Source of the DNA: Gnetum montanum
Lineage: Eukaryota; Streptophyta; Gnetopsida; Gnetales; Gnetaceae
Direction: 5' to 3'
NCBI GenBank assembly: GCA_015680685.1
Contig: MNCI01003975.1
Location: 2,039,371 to 2,103,370, forward strand
DNA length: 64,000 nucleotides
This document shows, one piece after another, positions 11,247 to 20,679 of this stretch. The translations under genes and the position numbers were made by a program. Positions within the stretch are counted from its first letter, which is position 1; the number at the start of each line of letters is the position of its first letter. Below the pieces are notes generated by a model. The model had not been told where the DNA came from. It was given only the letters and a program-made list of their open reading frames with translations, and did not search any database.

Positions 11247-13195
11247 TTAAAATGGGGGATATCCCCCATAACTAAATAGTTGAGCATGGCAAGGATTAAT
11301 AAATGAAAGATGAGGATCCTTAAATGTTGGAAATATTAGGGCCCGATCATACTTACCCCATCGGGGTTCACACACTTGATTGTAATAAGCATAGTAGGGT
11401 AATTTATATGATGTAGTTCCTGGTTGACCCACTATGATATTTGGGACTATTAGATGGTATGCAAGGATTGGGATGATTCCTCCCATGGTTGTGTTCATTG
11501 GGTCGTATGGTTGTTGGAGTGTTAGATGGTGGCCCTGATGAAGTTACATGAGGCATGGGGTTCGAAGGTAAAGGTACACCATAGTGTGGGACTTGTGTTG
11601 GGTTGGAAGATGCAATGGCATCAAAATTATGTTGTCCCTTCTTATGGCCGTGTTTAAAGAAAGGATGCTTTTGATGTTGAGGAGGCTTTTCACTACTGTT
11701 AGTAGTAGTACCACAAGTGTTGTTCATGGGTTGTTGTTGTGGTGCAGGCACCTTAGGAATAGTTGGTGGCGATGTAGAAGGAGGGAAAAGATGAGAATGT
11801 TGAAAGTTAGGAGGAGTATAAAGTGTACAAGGTGGTGGTCGTGTTGTAGGCATGGGTTGATAGCATTGTAGAGAATAGTAATGTGGTGAGATAGAGTATG
11901 TTGGCTTGGTTGGAGAAACAGGATGTTGAACAAGATAAGCATTTGGATTCGGATGATCCGAAGGGTGTCTCCTGTCTAAGGGTGGTCTCCCCCATGATTG
12001 GGATTGTTGCCACTGTGATCGATCATAGTATCTTTGTACAAACTCTGGATGTAATGTATTTCCCCAATGCTCATATAGATGTAACAATATTAGGCATTGG
12101 CCCTTGCGGTGATCGTACAGGCATATGTTGCATTCATACGTATGATTGGCAGTTAAGCTCTTATTTTTCTTATCCCTTCTTTCCGATAGTTGGCTATTTT
12201 GTCCTACTTCTTGGGTTGTTAAAACTCTATCTCCAATAATGTCAATAAATTCTCCACACTTTTGATATGTCCATTCCAACATCTTATTGATCTTTGCCTC
12301 AAATTCTTCTAACAATTGTTATACTCGTAAAGATGATTCTTTTTCGTTGTGATTGGTTGATTTCTCCTTTTTATGATCATGAACCTTTGTTAAGTTGAAA
12401 TTTTGGTCCTGTTGATGTTTTTCAACACTCTCCCATCTAGCTAATTCTCCTTATTCCTTTGCTACCTACTTAATAAGCTCTTGGACTTGATGGGTTCATA
12501 GTTCATATAATTGACCTTGGGCATACATTCCTAAGGTTTCTTTGGTTGCATCACGAAGCCCATGAATGAAACCCATGGCCTAGATAGTTGTTTAACAATG
12601 CGTAATATCTTTCTAAGGCCATGTCCAAGGGTTCATGTTGTGCTTGTTTCCACTCTTGGATTTGTTTCCTCAAGGCTGACACTCTTGCATAGGTTTGATA
12701 TTTTTCGTTAAAGACTTCTACCATTGTTGACCAGCGTCATATCGAATTTGGTTTTAACGATCTATACCATACTTTTGCTTGGTCAACGAGTGTCATAGGA
12801 AAAAACTTAAGTTTTTACCACCCGTTATCAATGTTATTCCATGTGTAGGCATTCTAGAAAGCTTGTAAATGTTGATATGGATCTAAGTCATAGCCTCCTA
12901 AAAATTTAGGAAAGTTGTTTAAATTGAGCCTGGGTAGACGGCTCTCTTTACGATGCCTATGTGAGATTCGAACAGCCTCCTGTATTTGTGTTAAGCTTGT
13001 AGTGGCCAGTAGGGGTTCATTGTCATCAGGTAAGTTATGCTTTCGTGTGTTGGAATGACGCTGCTTTTGTTCATGTTTATAAGAAACCCCCACTTCAGGG
13101 TGTAGACTCCAATCTTCATCGTCATATAGTTCGTTGGTTCTCCAATGAACTTCCTCACTAAGTGTGGCATTATCATGATCTTGTAGGAGAGGCAT
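11247..13195 (-). pseudogene. Element A gag (broken)
   Basis: The minus-strand frame begins MPLLQDHDNATLSEEV at 13195 and reads PRLNLNNFPKFLGGYDLDPY. With frame changes it then reads VDQAKVWYRSL, NEKYQTYARVSALRKQIQEW and EPLDMALERYYALL, the pattern of the Retrotrans_gag capsid domain. A second good stretch (12315-11404, about 300 codons) carries a Cys-His motif at about 12132-12093, then a long tail rich in Pro, His, Gln and Tyr. The Cys-His motif is CX2CX3HX4C, one residue shorter than the usual retroviral CX2CX4HX4C. Several stops and frameshifts make it non-functional as read. Element B's gag matches it at the capsid and at the Cys-His motif. Confidence 0.8.
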
Positions 13196-13316
13196 TGTTG
13201 TAAAGTTGTGTGAATTTGAATGTGACTTTTTATAATTATTTCATTCTAAAAGATATATCATTAAGTCTTTATACAGCAACCTTGTATGATATAACTAATC
13301 TAGATAACTAGCACCG

Positions 13317-13334
13317 TCCCCGGCAACGGCGCCA
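13317..13334 (-). other. Primer-binding site, tRNA-Asp type, perfect 18 bases
   Basis: On the minus strand it reads TGGCGCCGTTGCCGGGGA, complementary to the 3' end of plant tRNA-Asp and typical of some plant Ty3/gypsy lineages such as Athila. It starts one base after the CA end of the 5' LTR (TCATCA). It fixes the element's orientation and LTR boundary. Confidence 0.93.
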
Positions 13335-13886
13335 ATGATGAGTGGCGAGGCACCCCTACACTCAACCATACGAATACGAGCATTTTTACACGTGATCCGT
13401 TCGAACTCCGCAGACAGACTAGTTGTGGCACCTAAATAGTTAGCCTTAGGTCACAGTTCGCTGTCTTCCCACCTGGACTAGTATTATCTTTGTCATGTAT
13501 GGTTTAGTCCAAAGTGAGGTGTATGATGGGTTTCGTAATCTAATGCTACTCCTGAAGGAAATGGAAATAAGATTAACTAAGCTAGGAGGAAAGGGTAAGA
13601 GAATCTAATCTAGCCTAAGTGTGATGAGCATCTATTTCTTGATTATCCATACACATCTTGGACTTTGTGCATGACTACCACTGGGATTACCAAGTGTAGA
13701 TCCTAGGTATGCTACTAGGTTACCAAGTAGTCACACTTAAATGCTCGTAATCAAGTCGTACTCATTCCGCGTTGCTAGGAGATAAGGGTGAGAGAGACTA
13801 ATTAGGAAAGAAGTAAATAATAATTAAATAAATAAATAAACAAAGTGAATGCTGCAATGATGAAGTAATCTCGATCTTTATTGCCG

Positions 13887-13887
13887 N
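13887..13887. other. Undetermined base (N) inside the 5' LTR of element A
   Basis: Flanked on the left by the same LTR word that follows the N at 7149. Comparison with the 3' LTR shows that about 130 bases are absent here, so the N most likely marks an unresolved gap rather than one base. Confidence 0.9.
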
Positions 13888-13923
13888 CTAACCTCAGATG
13901 TGAAACAAGGGAGAGCCGTCTCT

Positions 13924-14025
13924 TATTTATAGACATGGCGACGGACTGCTATATCACATACGCGATATCGTAGGGAAAGATGCGATATCGCAACCCATGC
14001 AATATCGTGGCAAATGCGATATCGC
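13924..14025 (-). promoter_or_regulatory. Element A LTR promoter: repeated GCGATATCGC dyads and TATA box
   Basis: On the minus strand, perfect and near-perfect copies of the 10-bp palindrome GCGATATCGC at 14016-14025, 13999-14008, 13981-13990 and 13961-13970 are spaced about 17-20 bases apart. The TATA box TATAAATAAGAG follows about 30 bases after the last. The 3' LTR of A has four copies, B's left LTR three and B's right LTR two, all in the same place relative to the TATA box. Position suggests an upstream activating cluster; the binding factor is unknown. Confidence 0.7.
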
Positions 14026-14048
14026 GTATGCAATGTCCCGTCCCATCA

Positions 14049-15087
14049 ACACCCATGTCACCTCCACTGTTGGAGAGAAAAAATAGAACCTGACATGCCC
14101 TATTACTTTTGATGCATAGCTAACACTATCGTTGTTGTCATTTCCTGTACCTAGAAGAGAGGTTGCCAGCCTTCATTCCCATAACCACTACACATACTCC
14201 CATCATCGTAGGGTTCCTAGCTACTACTTGGAAAAGGGGAGCCTAGCATGCACCCTACTACTACCAATGCACCACTGTCTATGTGTCTACATCTATCACT
14301 ACTGCCTCGAGAGCTTAGCTACCTATCACACACCATAAAAGGAGGTCACTTGCTACTGTTGGCTACTGTTGCCATGTGTCTACCATTGTTGTCGTGATCA
14401 CCACCATCACATGCCCTACTAGAGAGGGGAGAGGTTACCCAATGATGATACACCAAAGAAAGAGAAACTATCGTTTGCTGGTTTCCTCTAGAAAAGGGAG
14501 TTCTTGATAGATGATCTGCCTACCGGCTATCACTCAACTCCCCACTGGTGCTAAGAGTCCCCCACTTCCCCTCACAACTATCTATAATGCACCCTACTAA
14601 GGCAACAGAGAGAGGGAAGGTTGTAGGTGCTACTTGCCATTTGGCACCACGTTGCCATGCCAGAGAGAAAGGAGGTCATGCCACTTATGCCCTCACAAAA
14701 TCTACTCCTCTACATTTATAGTGGCTTGTTTGGATGTTTAAATGCCCATGTCCCATGTCGGTTATGCCCACCACCTAGGCTGTTACGCAACTTTCATAAC
14801 ACCTAGGATTACCACATCGTCAGTTACACCACCACCACACTTAACTCTCAACACCACCACCATTGATTATGCCACCTTTGTAGCCATTATGTAATCCACA
14901 TTCTACACCATTGAGGCTGTTACATCCATGCCATCATGGCAAGGCAACGTAATTGCCATCATAAGGTTGCCATGATGAATTGGCCCCAAGACATGCTTGT
15001 ACAAATTAACTTTCTTTGTGCTTGGTTCTAGGGGATTAGACTTGTTGATCATGGCCCCATGCTTAGAATAAGCGATGTTGGCATAAA
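14049..15087 (-). repeat. 3' LTR of element E, cut by element A
   Basis: Aligns along its length with 16248-17292: both contain the same order of words, for example 'tggagagggg' blocks, 'aaagaaagagaaactgtcgt', 'tgcccatgtcc' and 'acatgcttgtacaaattaactttctttgtgc'. It is rich in CAC/CCA triplets. The left side stops at the A insertion. Open stretches here are not genes. Confidence 0.75.
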
Positions 15088-15506
15088 CACTTAGCTCCCA
15101 ATTAGAAATTTCATGTAAGTGCAAGTAATAGCACAACCATAGAAATCTTAAAATGAACTGTAGAAGAGAGAGGACAAAGGCAAGGACTACCAAAACATAA
15201 ATCTAAAAATTGGACTAGAAAAATGGGGGTATAGAAATTAGAAATAGTATTAAAGATGGGTGAGTAGATTGGAAAATTTTTAGAAAATAAACTTTTGAGA
15301 TCAGAAAATAAAATGCTCAAAAAATTTTAAAAAATAAAGCAAAAGATTTTTCAAAACAAGGATTGAAAATAGAGATTTTAGCAAAAAAAAAACAAAGTTT
15401 TGAAATAGGATCAGGAAACAAGTTAGGGACAAGAAAAATGACAAAAAAAATTGATATGGGAAAACAAAGGCTAGAAAAATTGGCCCTCCTTTTAGCACTA
15501 AAAAGA
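15088..15506 (-). other. Remaining interior of element E
   Basis: About 420 bases, A- and G-rich on the plus strand, no domain. The minus-strand open frames are low-complexity Phe/Leu-rich translations and are not credible genes. Confidence 0.6.
15482..15500 (-). other. Primer-binding site of element E (Tat type, degenerate start)
   Basis: Minus strand TAGTGCTAAAAGGAGGGCC. It matches element C's site TGGCGCTAGAAGGAGGGCC at 16 of 19 bases and lies six bases inside the LTR end. Confidence 0.7.
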
Positions 15507-15848
15507 TGTTGATGAGTAAATTTTGGATGCACCAACAGGAGGAAAAAAATTTATTTAAGGAGACTATTGCCTAGGGTGCCTCCTATATGGGTCTAGAAAC
15601 CTAAGAATAGCCTTAGTTGGATAGGGCCATGTAATGTTTAAAAAAGAAAAAAAAAGGTAATTAAATTAAAAAATTGGAAAATTTGAATAGAATAATTATT
15701 TTGAACTTCAAGACTTCATGAAAAAATAGTAAATAACTAAAAAATTTAAAATTTTTCCTAGTCCCTACTGTTGTCCTTAGTTTGTGGTGTCTTGTCACTA
15801 TGGATGTTGTTGTAGCCAACATTGCTCATAGCCACTGGTAGAGGGAGG

Positions 15849-15913
<65 letters not shown>

Positions 15914-17292
15914 GTTGTTGTTGTCCACTTTACGTGTTGCAGACACATTGTTTGAAGCCTTTATTTATTGGCACGCACGTCATTCTATTTTCCATGCATG
16001 TCATCAGAAAGAGGAGAGGCTGGACATCTATGTCACTACTTGGAGTGCACTCCTACTATTTTCTACCATAGATGTGTCTACTATAGATGCTACTGTTCAT
16101 GTGCCAGCTATTGTTGGTGGCAAAAAACCTAGGAAGGCTACCTACTGTAGCTTCACCATCATCAAGAGAGATCACCTATCACAATGAATTCCATGCACTC
16201 ATAGTCAAGGATCAATGCACTGTACACTTGGTTTACTATGCATGGGTGTCACCTCTGCCACCAGACAGAAAAATAGAACCTCATGCACCTTATTAATTTT
16301 GATGCACAACTAATGTTACTGTCGCCATCACCACCTGTAGCTAGAAGAGAGATTACCAGCCATCATTCTTGCAATTGCTACAAGTACTACCACCATCATA
16401 AGTGTCCTGGCTACTACTCAAGAAATGGAAGGCCTACCATAGCTTGCCATGCACCATGCTACTACTGACACATCATTGTCTGTGCATCTACATCTACCAC
16501 TGCTACCTTGAGAGCTTGGCTATCTGTCATGCACTGCACAGGAAGCTTGCTTGTTGTTGTTGGTTGTAGTTACCACACGTCACCATTGTTTTTGCCATTG
16601 CCACCATCATGCACCTTGTTGGAGAGGGGAGAGGCTAGCTAATGATGATACGCTAAAGAAAGAGAAACTGTCGTCTACTGGTTTCCTTTGGAGAGAGGAG
16701 TCCTTAATAGATGATCAACCTACTACTTGTTGCTTAGCCCCCCATTGGTGCTAAGAGTTCCCTACTTCCCCTCGCAATCATTTGTAGTGTGCCCTGTTGT
16801 TGTAAGAGAGAGAAGGAAGGCTACAAGTGTTGCCTATCATTTGGCACCACATTGTCATGCCAAACAGAAAGGAGGCCATGCCCCTTCTACCCTCACAACA
16901 TCTACTCATTCACATTTATAGTTGTTTGTTTAGGTGTTTAAATGCCCATGTCCTATGTTAGTTACACCCACCACCTAAGCTATTATGCAACTTCCATAAT
17001 GCATGGGATTACCACATCGTTAGTTACACCACCACCACATGTAACTCCTAGCACCACCACCATTGGTTATGCCACCTCTACGGCCAATACGTAATCCATG
17101 TTCTATACCACCCAAGCTGTTACGTCCATGCTATCATGGCATGGCAACATAGCTACTACCATAATCTCATCATTATGAATCGAGCCCCAATACATGCTTG
17201 TACAAATTAACTTTCTTTGTGCTCAGTGCTAGGGGATTTAGACTTGTTGATCATGCCCCATGCCTAGTATGGGCAATGTTGGCATTAACAAA
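15507..17292 (-). repeat. 5' LTR of element E
   Basis: The minus strand starts TGTTAATGCCAACATTGCC at 17292 and ends CATCAACA at 15507, about 1.79 kb. The end part (15507-15760) aligns with the LTR end at 37365-37585 (element F) and with 17591-17720. It contains a (GA)n tract. Confidence 0.7.
15841..15910 (+). repeat. (GA)n microsatellite
   Basis: An uninterrupted GA run of about 58 bases preceded by three GGGA units. It lies within the 5' LTR of element E and creates false Glu/Arg or Leu/Ser repeat ORFs. Confidence 0.97.
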
Positions 17293-17424
17293 TATATATA
17301 GTTTTGGTGTGGTTTTTCTCGAAAATGTGTGTGGCAGACCACCCATTGATGTCAACTTAAATGAAGAGCAAATCAATCTTGTCAATTGGGTATTAATTAA
17401 GAACCACCAAAAATTGATAATTTA
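17293..17424 (+). pseudogene. Receptor-like kinase fragment (kinase subdomain IX)
   Basis: The translation NIYSFGVVFLENVCGRPPID followed by NLNEEQINLVNW matches the conserved DVYSFGVVLLE...GRPPID...VNLVEW region of plant receptor-like kinases, just after the activation segment. Only about 44 codons are present before a stop. No upstream catalytic loop is visible, because the sequence to the left is the start of element E's LTR. It is most likely a piece of host gene into which the element inserted, or a captured fragment. The exact kinase subfamily cannot be decided from so little sequence. Confidence 0.75.
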
Positions 17425-17914
17425 AATATTTATAGAACCTCTGTATTCTTTGAAATGGTTAAATATTATTATTTAAAAGAAAAATCATCATGCATGGGAT
17501 TTAAAACTCATAGGATCCCTCACCATCATAGAACTAAAACTAAATAATCATGGCCCTATGCTAGCATGGGAGTGTTGGTATCAACAAGTATGAAGCCAAG
17601 AATAGTCTCAACTAGAAAGGGCAACGTGATGCTTATACAGATAAAACAATGTTGGTAATTTTAACAAAGGAACTTAAACAAATTAATTGTCTATATTTTA
17701 AACTTGACAAGGGAAAGTAAAATGGAAAGTGAAAGTTTCTGAATAGATAGGAGCTTGAAAACTCCAAATACAAGCTGAAATATCTTGGTTGAAATGCTTA
17801 TTTTAGAAATAAAAGTACAACAGAAACAAAGTTCTCAGTTACAAAAATATCAAACAAAGGCATTTCAACAAAAGACTTAGCTCAATCTAGGGCACTAATT
17901 TGATCGGTTAAAGG
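17425..17914. repeat. Flank of the kinase fragment and pieces of E-family LTR
   Basis: 17425-17542 is AT-rich and may be intron or flank of the kinase fragment. 17543-17590 repeats the E-family LTR start (GTTGATACCAACACTCC on the minus strand). 17591-17720 aligns on the minus strand with the E/F LTR end (compare 37365-37510 and 15575-15760). 17721-17914 holds nothing I recognise. Confidence 0.55.
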
Positions 17915-18205
17915 TTAGCCTCTAGTGTTTGCTTGTCTACTTGTGCTTCTGGGAAGCACACCTCCTCCAACAAGTCTGCACCTTTGGCTCTTGGATCTAT
18001 TTTCTTGTTCCTTTTGAACTCCTTCCAAATGTGTGTCAATGACTAGTTCCACTCGCAGGTCCCCTTCCATGAATTTTTTCAGCCCAGCCTCCCTAGGATT
18101 CCCTTTGCCGAATAGTGGGGGTGAGTAGGGGAGGGGATTTATCATATTTGATCCTTCCCCTCCCCACATTGATGCCTCAACTTCTGACTCATCTGCTCTG
18201 TGAAC
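17915..18205 (-). pseudogene. Possible terminal exon of a host gene, family not recognised
   Basis: On the minus strand a good splice acceptor (ttttatgtgtag) at about 18206 leads into an open frame of about 97 codons starting VHRADESEVEASMWGG and ending RSTSRQANTRG before a stop at about 17915. The composition is unlike the surrounding repeats: richer in GC and with charged runs (LKKFMEGDLRVELVIDTHLE). The sequence beyond the acceptor is AT-rich like an intron and is cut by element D at 18676. It may be the last exon of a host gene disrupted by insertions. No family is assigned. Confidence 0.35.
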
Positions 18206-18675
18206 CTACACATAAAATTAGAAAATAGAAACCCAAACTACTTGAGAAAGGCAACAAATGCATTCTAGTCAACACGGGTTTGGTAAAGATGCATGCAGGT
18301 CAATGTGGGTCTAAATATTTTCTCACTATGAAAGATTATATTAAATTGTATCAAAAATTCATTCTTGTTTGGTTTTATGATGACTTTTGAGATGTCATTT
18401 GGCTTGCAAAAGTAGTGTAAGTTCTGTTAATTTTGTTTTAGGTATTAAAGTGAACTATGCAAAATCATCTACCAATTTCATGTTTTAGTTTGAATATTTT
18501 CCACCCCACTGACTCATTACATTTCTTCCCTAAATAATTCATGAGTTTGAAATCATAGAGACCTTGCTTGGTAATCAAATTTAACTATTATTTCTGGATC
18601 GTTAAACCTATGAACATATGCTTAAATGCTTTATTTGTGTGAATTGTGAATAATTAAATTAAGTTTGTAAATGTT
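18206..18675. other. AT-rich DNA, possible intron
   Basis: Non-repetitive AT-rich sequence between the possible exon and the broken start of element D's left LTR. No coding signal. Confidence 0.3.
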
Positions 18676-19185
18676 GTATAGGATTTCCAACTCCCAGTGT
18701 AGAGCACTTGGGTAGCTTGGATTTTTCACACTTCTAACTCCCACCATAGCCAACCTACAAATCTAAGGTTGCAGTAGAGGAGGTTTGAAAGCATCATGAC
18801 TGGCTTAGTACTAGGATCATGGAGCAAATTGCATCGACTTCAATGAGCTTTGAACTACTGCACCTATGAACCTCCCTTGCTTTCATAGACAGTTTTTGTA
18901 CACATTTTTGAAACCTATTTTTTATTATTTTAATAAAGTTTTTAATGTTTTATTGTGTGTGCAATTTGCATTTGCCTTTTGTTTTCTAGATCTACAATTT
19001 TTACATTGTATTTTTACAATTTATTCACTTTTTATTTTGTATGTCCCTAGTTGATCTATCGAATTAGCTAGGGTGCTCTCAATTCCACTCTTTCTAGAGG
19101 CCTTGGGGATTCATGGGTTGAGAAACTACTGTGCACTTGATCTCCTTCAATTTTTTCTTTGAAATCTTCATTTTGCAACTAAAAC
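18676..19185 (+). repeat. 5' LTR of element D, left part missing
   Basis: Aligns with 36744-37240 of the right LTR from 'ggatttccaactccca' to 'ccttcaattttttct'. The first kilobase of the LTR is absent and is replaced by unrelated DNA at 18676. The right end is approximate, and no clear primer site was recognised after it. Confidence 0.8.
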
Positions 19186-19339
19186 CTTTGATTCTACATG
19201 TAATCGACACTATCATCCATCCTCCTTTGCTCCTAAGGCCTAGTGTGGAGTGGTAAGTGTTTGGGCTTTGCAATTTTTATAGCAATTACTGTGAATTTTC
19301 AAAGCTAGCGTTGATTTTTTGGTGCACTTTTTAAACCCT

Positions 19340-20470
19340 CCTTGGCTACCCAAATTTTCTCAATTGTCAATGTTGGTGGTGCAACCTTTTCAAAGACTAC
19401 TAGATTTCTAGAAGTTAGCTTCCCCCTAACTTTCCATGCTGAGAAAATTGGCAACTTGCCAAAATCAAATCTTAGTGGAAAAACATCAATTTTCCACTTT
19501 GGTTTTCAAACTGTGTCCCCCTTGCAATCAAAGCTTAGCATGGAAATTGTAGGTAGTTGGGTGATGGTTTTTCACAGCACTTGTGAATTTTCAGCCCAAA
19601 AGCTAGTGTTGAAACCTTGTCACCCTTGTTTTCTTTTGTTGCCAATTTTTTTCAGCTTCTAAAGTTGGTGGTGTAGTTCTTTTGGAAATTACTAGACTTC
19701 AAAAAGTTAGTTATCCCCCCATTTTTCCAAGCTGAGAAAATTGGCAACTTGCTAAAACCAATTTTAGTGGAAAAGCACTAACTTTCCACTTTGGTTTTTA
19801 GCCTTCTCTCTCCAATGTTGAAATAAGAAAGTGTGAGATTTCCATTGTTTCATCCCCCTTCTTCCCCCCTTGCCATACCAGTGTAGAGGTAGTTGGGAGG
19901 CTAGCATGGGTGAGGCTTGTCACCAACTCAACAACCAAAACTATTTCTTCCCATTACAAGTTGAAAGCCTTTTAAATTTTTTGTAGCAAAAATTTCCAAA
20001 ACCTTCAAAAAATCAATGCTGCCCTTTCCCCCCCTATGACCAAAACTATAGGATGGAAATTGTAGGTGGTTGGATGGTGGTTTTCGTAGCACTTGTTGTG
20101 AAATTCTTCCTTCAAAGCCACTGTTGATATCATTTCTCCTTTTTTTTCCTTTTGCTGCCAATTTTTCTAGTTTCCAAAGTGGGTGGTGCCCCTTTTGGAA
20201 ATTACCAAACTTCCAAAAGTTAGCTTCCCCCCATTTTTCCAAACTAAGAAAATTGACAACTTGCCAAAGCCAAGTTTTTAGTGGGAAATACCAACTTTTC
20301 ACTTTGATTTTTCAACTTTTCCTCCCTCTTACCAATGTTGAGCTAGAAGGTGTGAGATCTTCATTATCTCATTGCCCTTCTTTTCCCCCTACCATATGCA
20401 ATGTAGAGGTAGTTAGGAGGCTAACTTGGGTAAGGCTTGACACCAACATTTCCAACTTTCTATTTTTAGT
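19340..20470 (+). repeat. Leader of element D: three degenerate direct repeats
   Basis: Three blocks (about 19365-19640, 19655-20155 and 20160-20460) share a run meaning 'aaagttggtggtg...ggaaattac...aaaagttagcttcccccc...gagaaaattggcaacttgcc...ttccactttgg'. The second and third also share 'gtgtgagat...gtagaggtagtt(g/a)ggaggctag'. Spacing is about 295 and 505 bases, so the units are unequal. Open frames in this block (for example 20070-20480) come from the repeats and are not genes. Confidence 0.75.
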
Positions 20471-20679
20471 AAAGGGGTAAACCCCTTTTATCCCCACTTA
20501 CTAATTATAGTAAGTACTTTGTTTTTAGTCATTTTTGTTTCCTTTAAAAGTTTTTGAATTTACTTCTATTTTATCATTTATAGCCTTTTTTAAAGCCATT
20601 TTCAACAACATAGTCATGTCTTTCTAGCAATCTACCAAGTTGCCCCTCACCTTCACTAGTGAAAGTCTTAGCCAATAAG

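Larger units (their letters stand above)
7150..14048 (-). mobile_element. Element A: tRNA-Asp-primed gypsy-type element, gag plus extra ORF, no RT seen
   Basis: Two LTRs in the same orientation bracket the element: 13336-14048 (5') and 7150-7451 (3', truncated at the N). Both start TGATGGGAC when read on the minus strand. The primer site next to the 5' LTR fits tRNA-Asp. The interior holds a broken gag (about 13195-11247) and a long extra reading frame (about 10388-7619). I could not find protease, RT, RNase H or integrase motifs in any frame I read. It looks like a non-autonomous element that depends on relatives. It sits inside the 3' LTR of element E. Element B at 52364 is a second copy of the family in the opposite orientation. 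Confidence 0.85.
13336..14048 (-). repeat. 5' LTR of element A
   Basis: On the minus strand it starts TGATGGGACGGG at 14048 and ends TCATCA at 13336. Length is 713 with an undetermined base at 13887, where about 130 bases present in the 3' LTR are missing. It has a TATA box (TATAAATA on minus, plus positions 13924-13931). Just upstream of the box are four dyad words of the GCGATATCGC type (near 13961, 13981, 13999 and 14016) and a degenerate fifth near 13948. Element B's LTRs share the start, TATA region, U5 text and end. Confidence 0.9.
14049..17292 (-). mobile_element. Element E: LTR element with almost no interior (minus strand)
   Basis: Two homologous segments of about 1.04 kb (14049-15087 and 16248-17292) are the U3 parts of two LTRs. 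On the minus strand both start TGTTWATGCC. A Tat-type primer site at 15482-15500 fixes the inner edge of the 5' LTR at 15507. Only about 420 bases (15088-15506) separate the LTRs, so nearly all coding sequence has been lost or never existed. Element A interrupts the 3' LTR at 14048. Confidence 0.7.

Noticed and set aside
11584-12239. Plus-strand open frames over element A gag
   Set aside because: Shadows of the minus-strand Pro/His-rich gag tail; low-complexity translations.
15111-15535. Phe/Leu-rich minus-strand frames that look like membrane proteins
   Set aside because: They translate A-rich leader sequence of element E next to its primer site and overlap one another.
15758-16187. Frames with Ser-Leu or Glu-Arg repeats
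   Set aside because: Translations of the (GA)n microsatellite inside an LTR.
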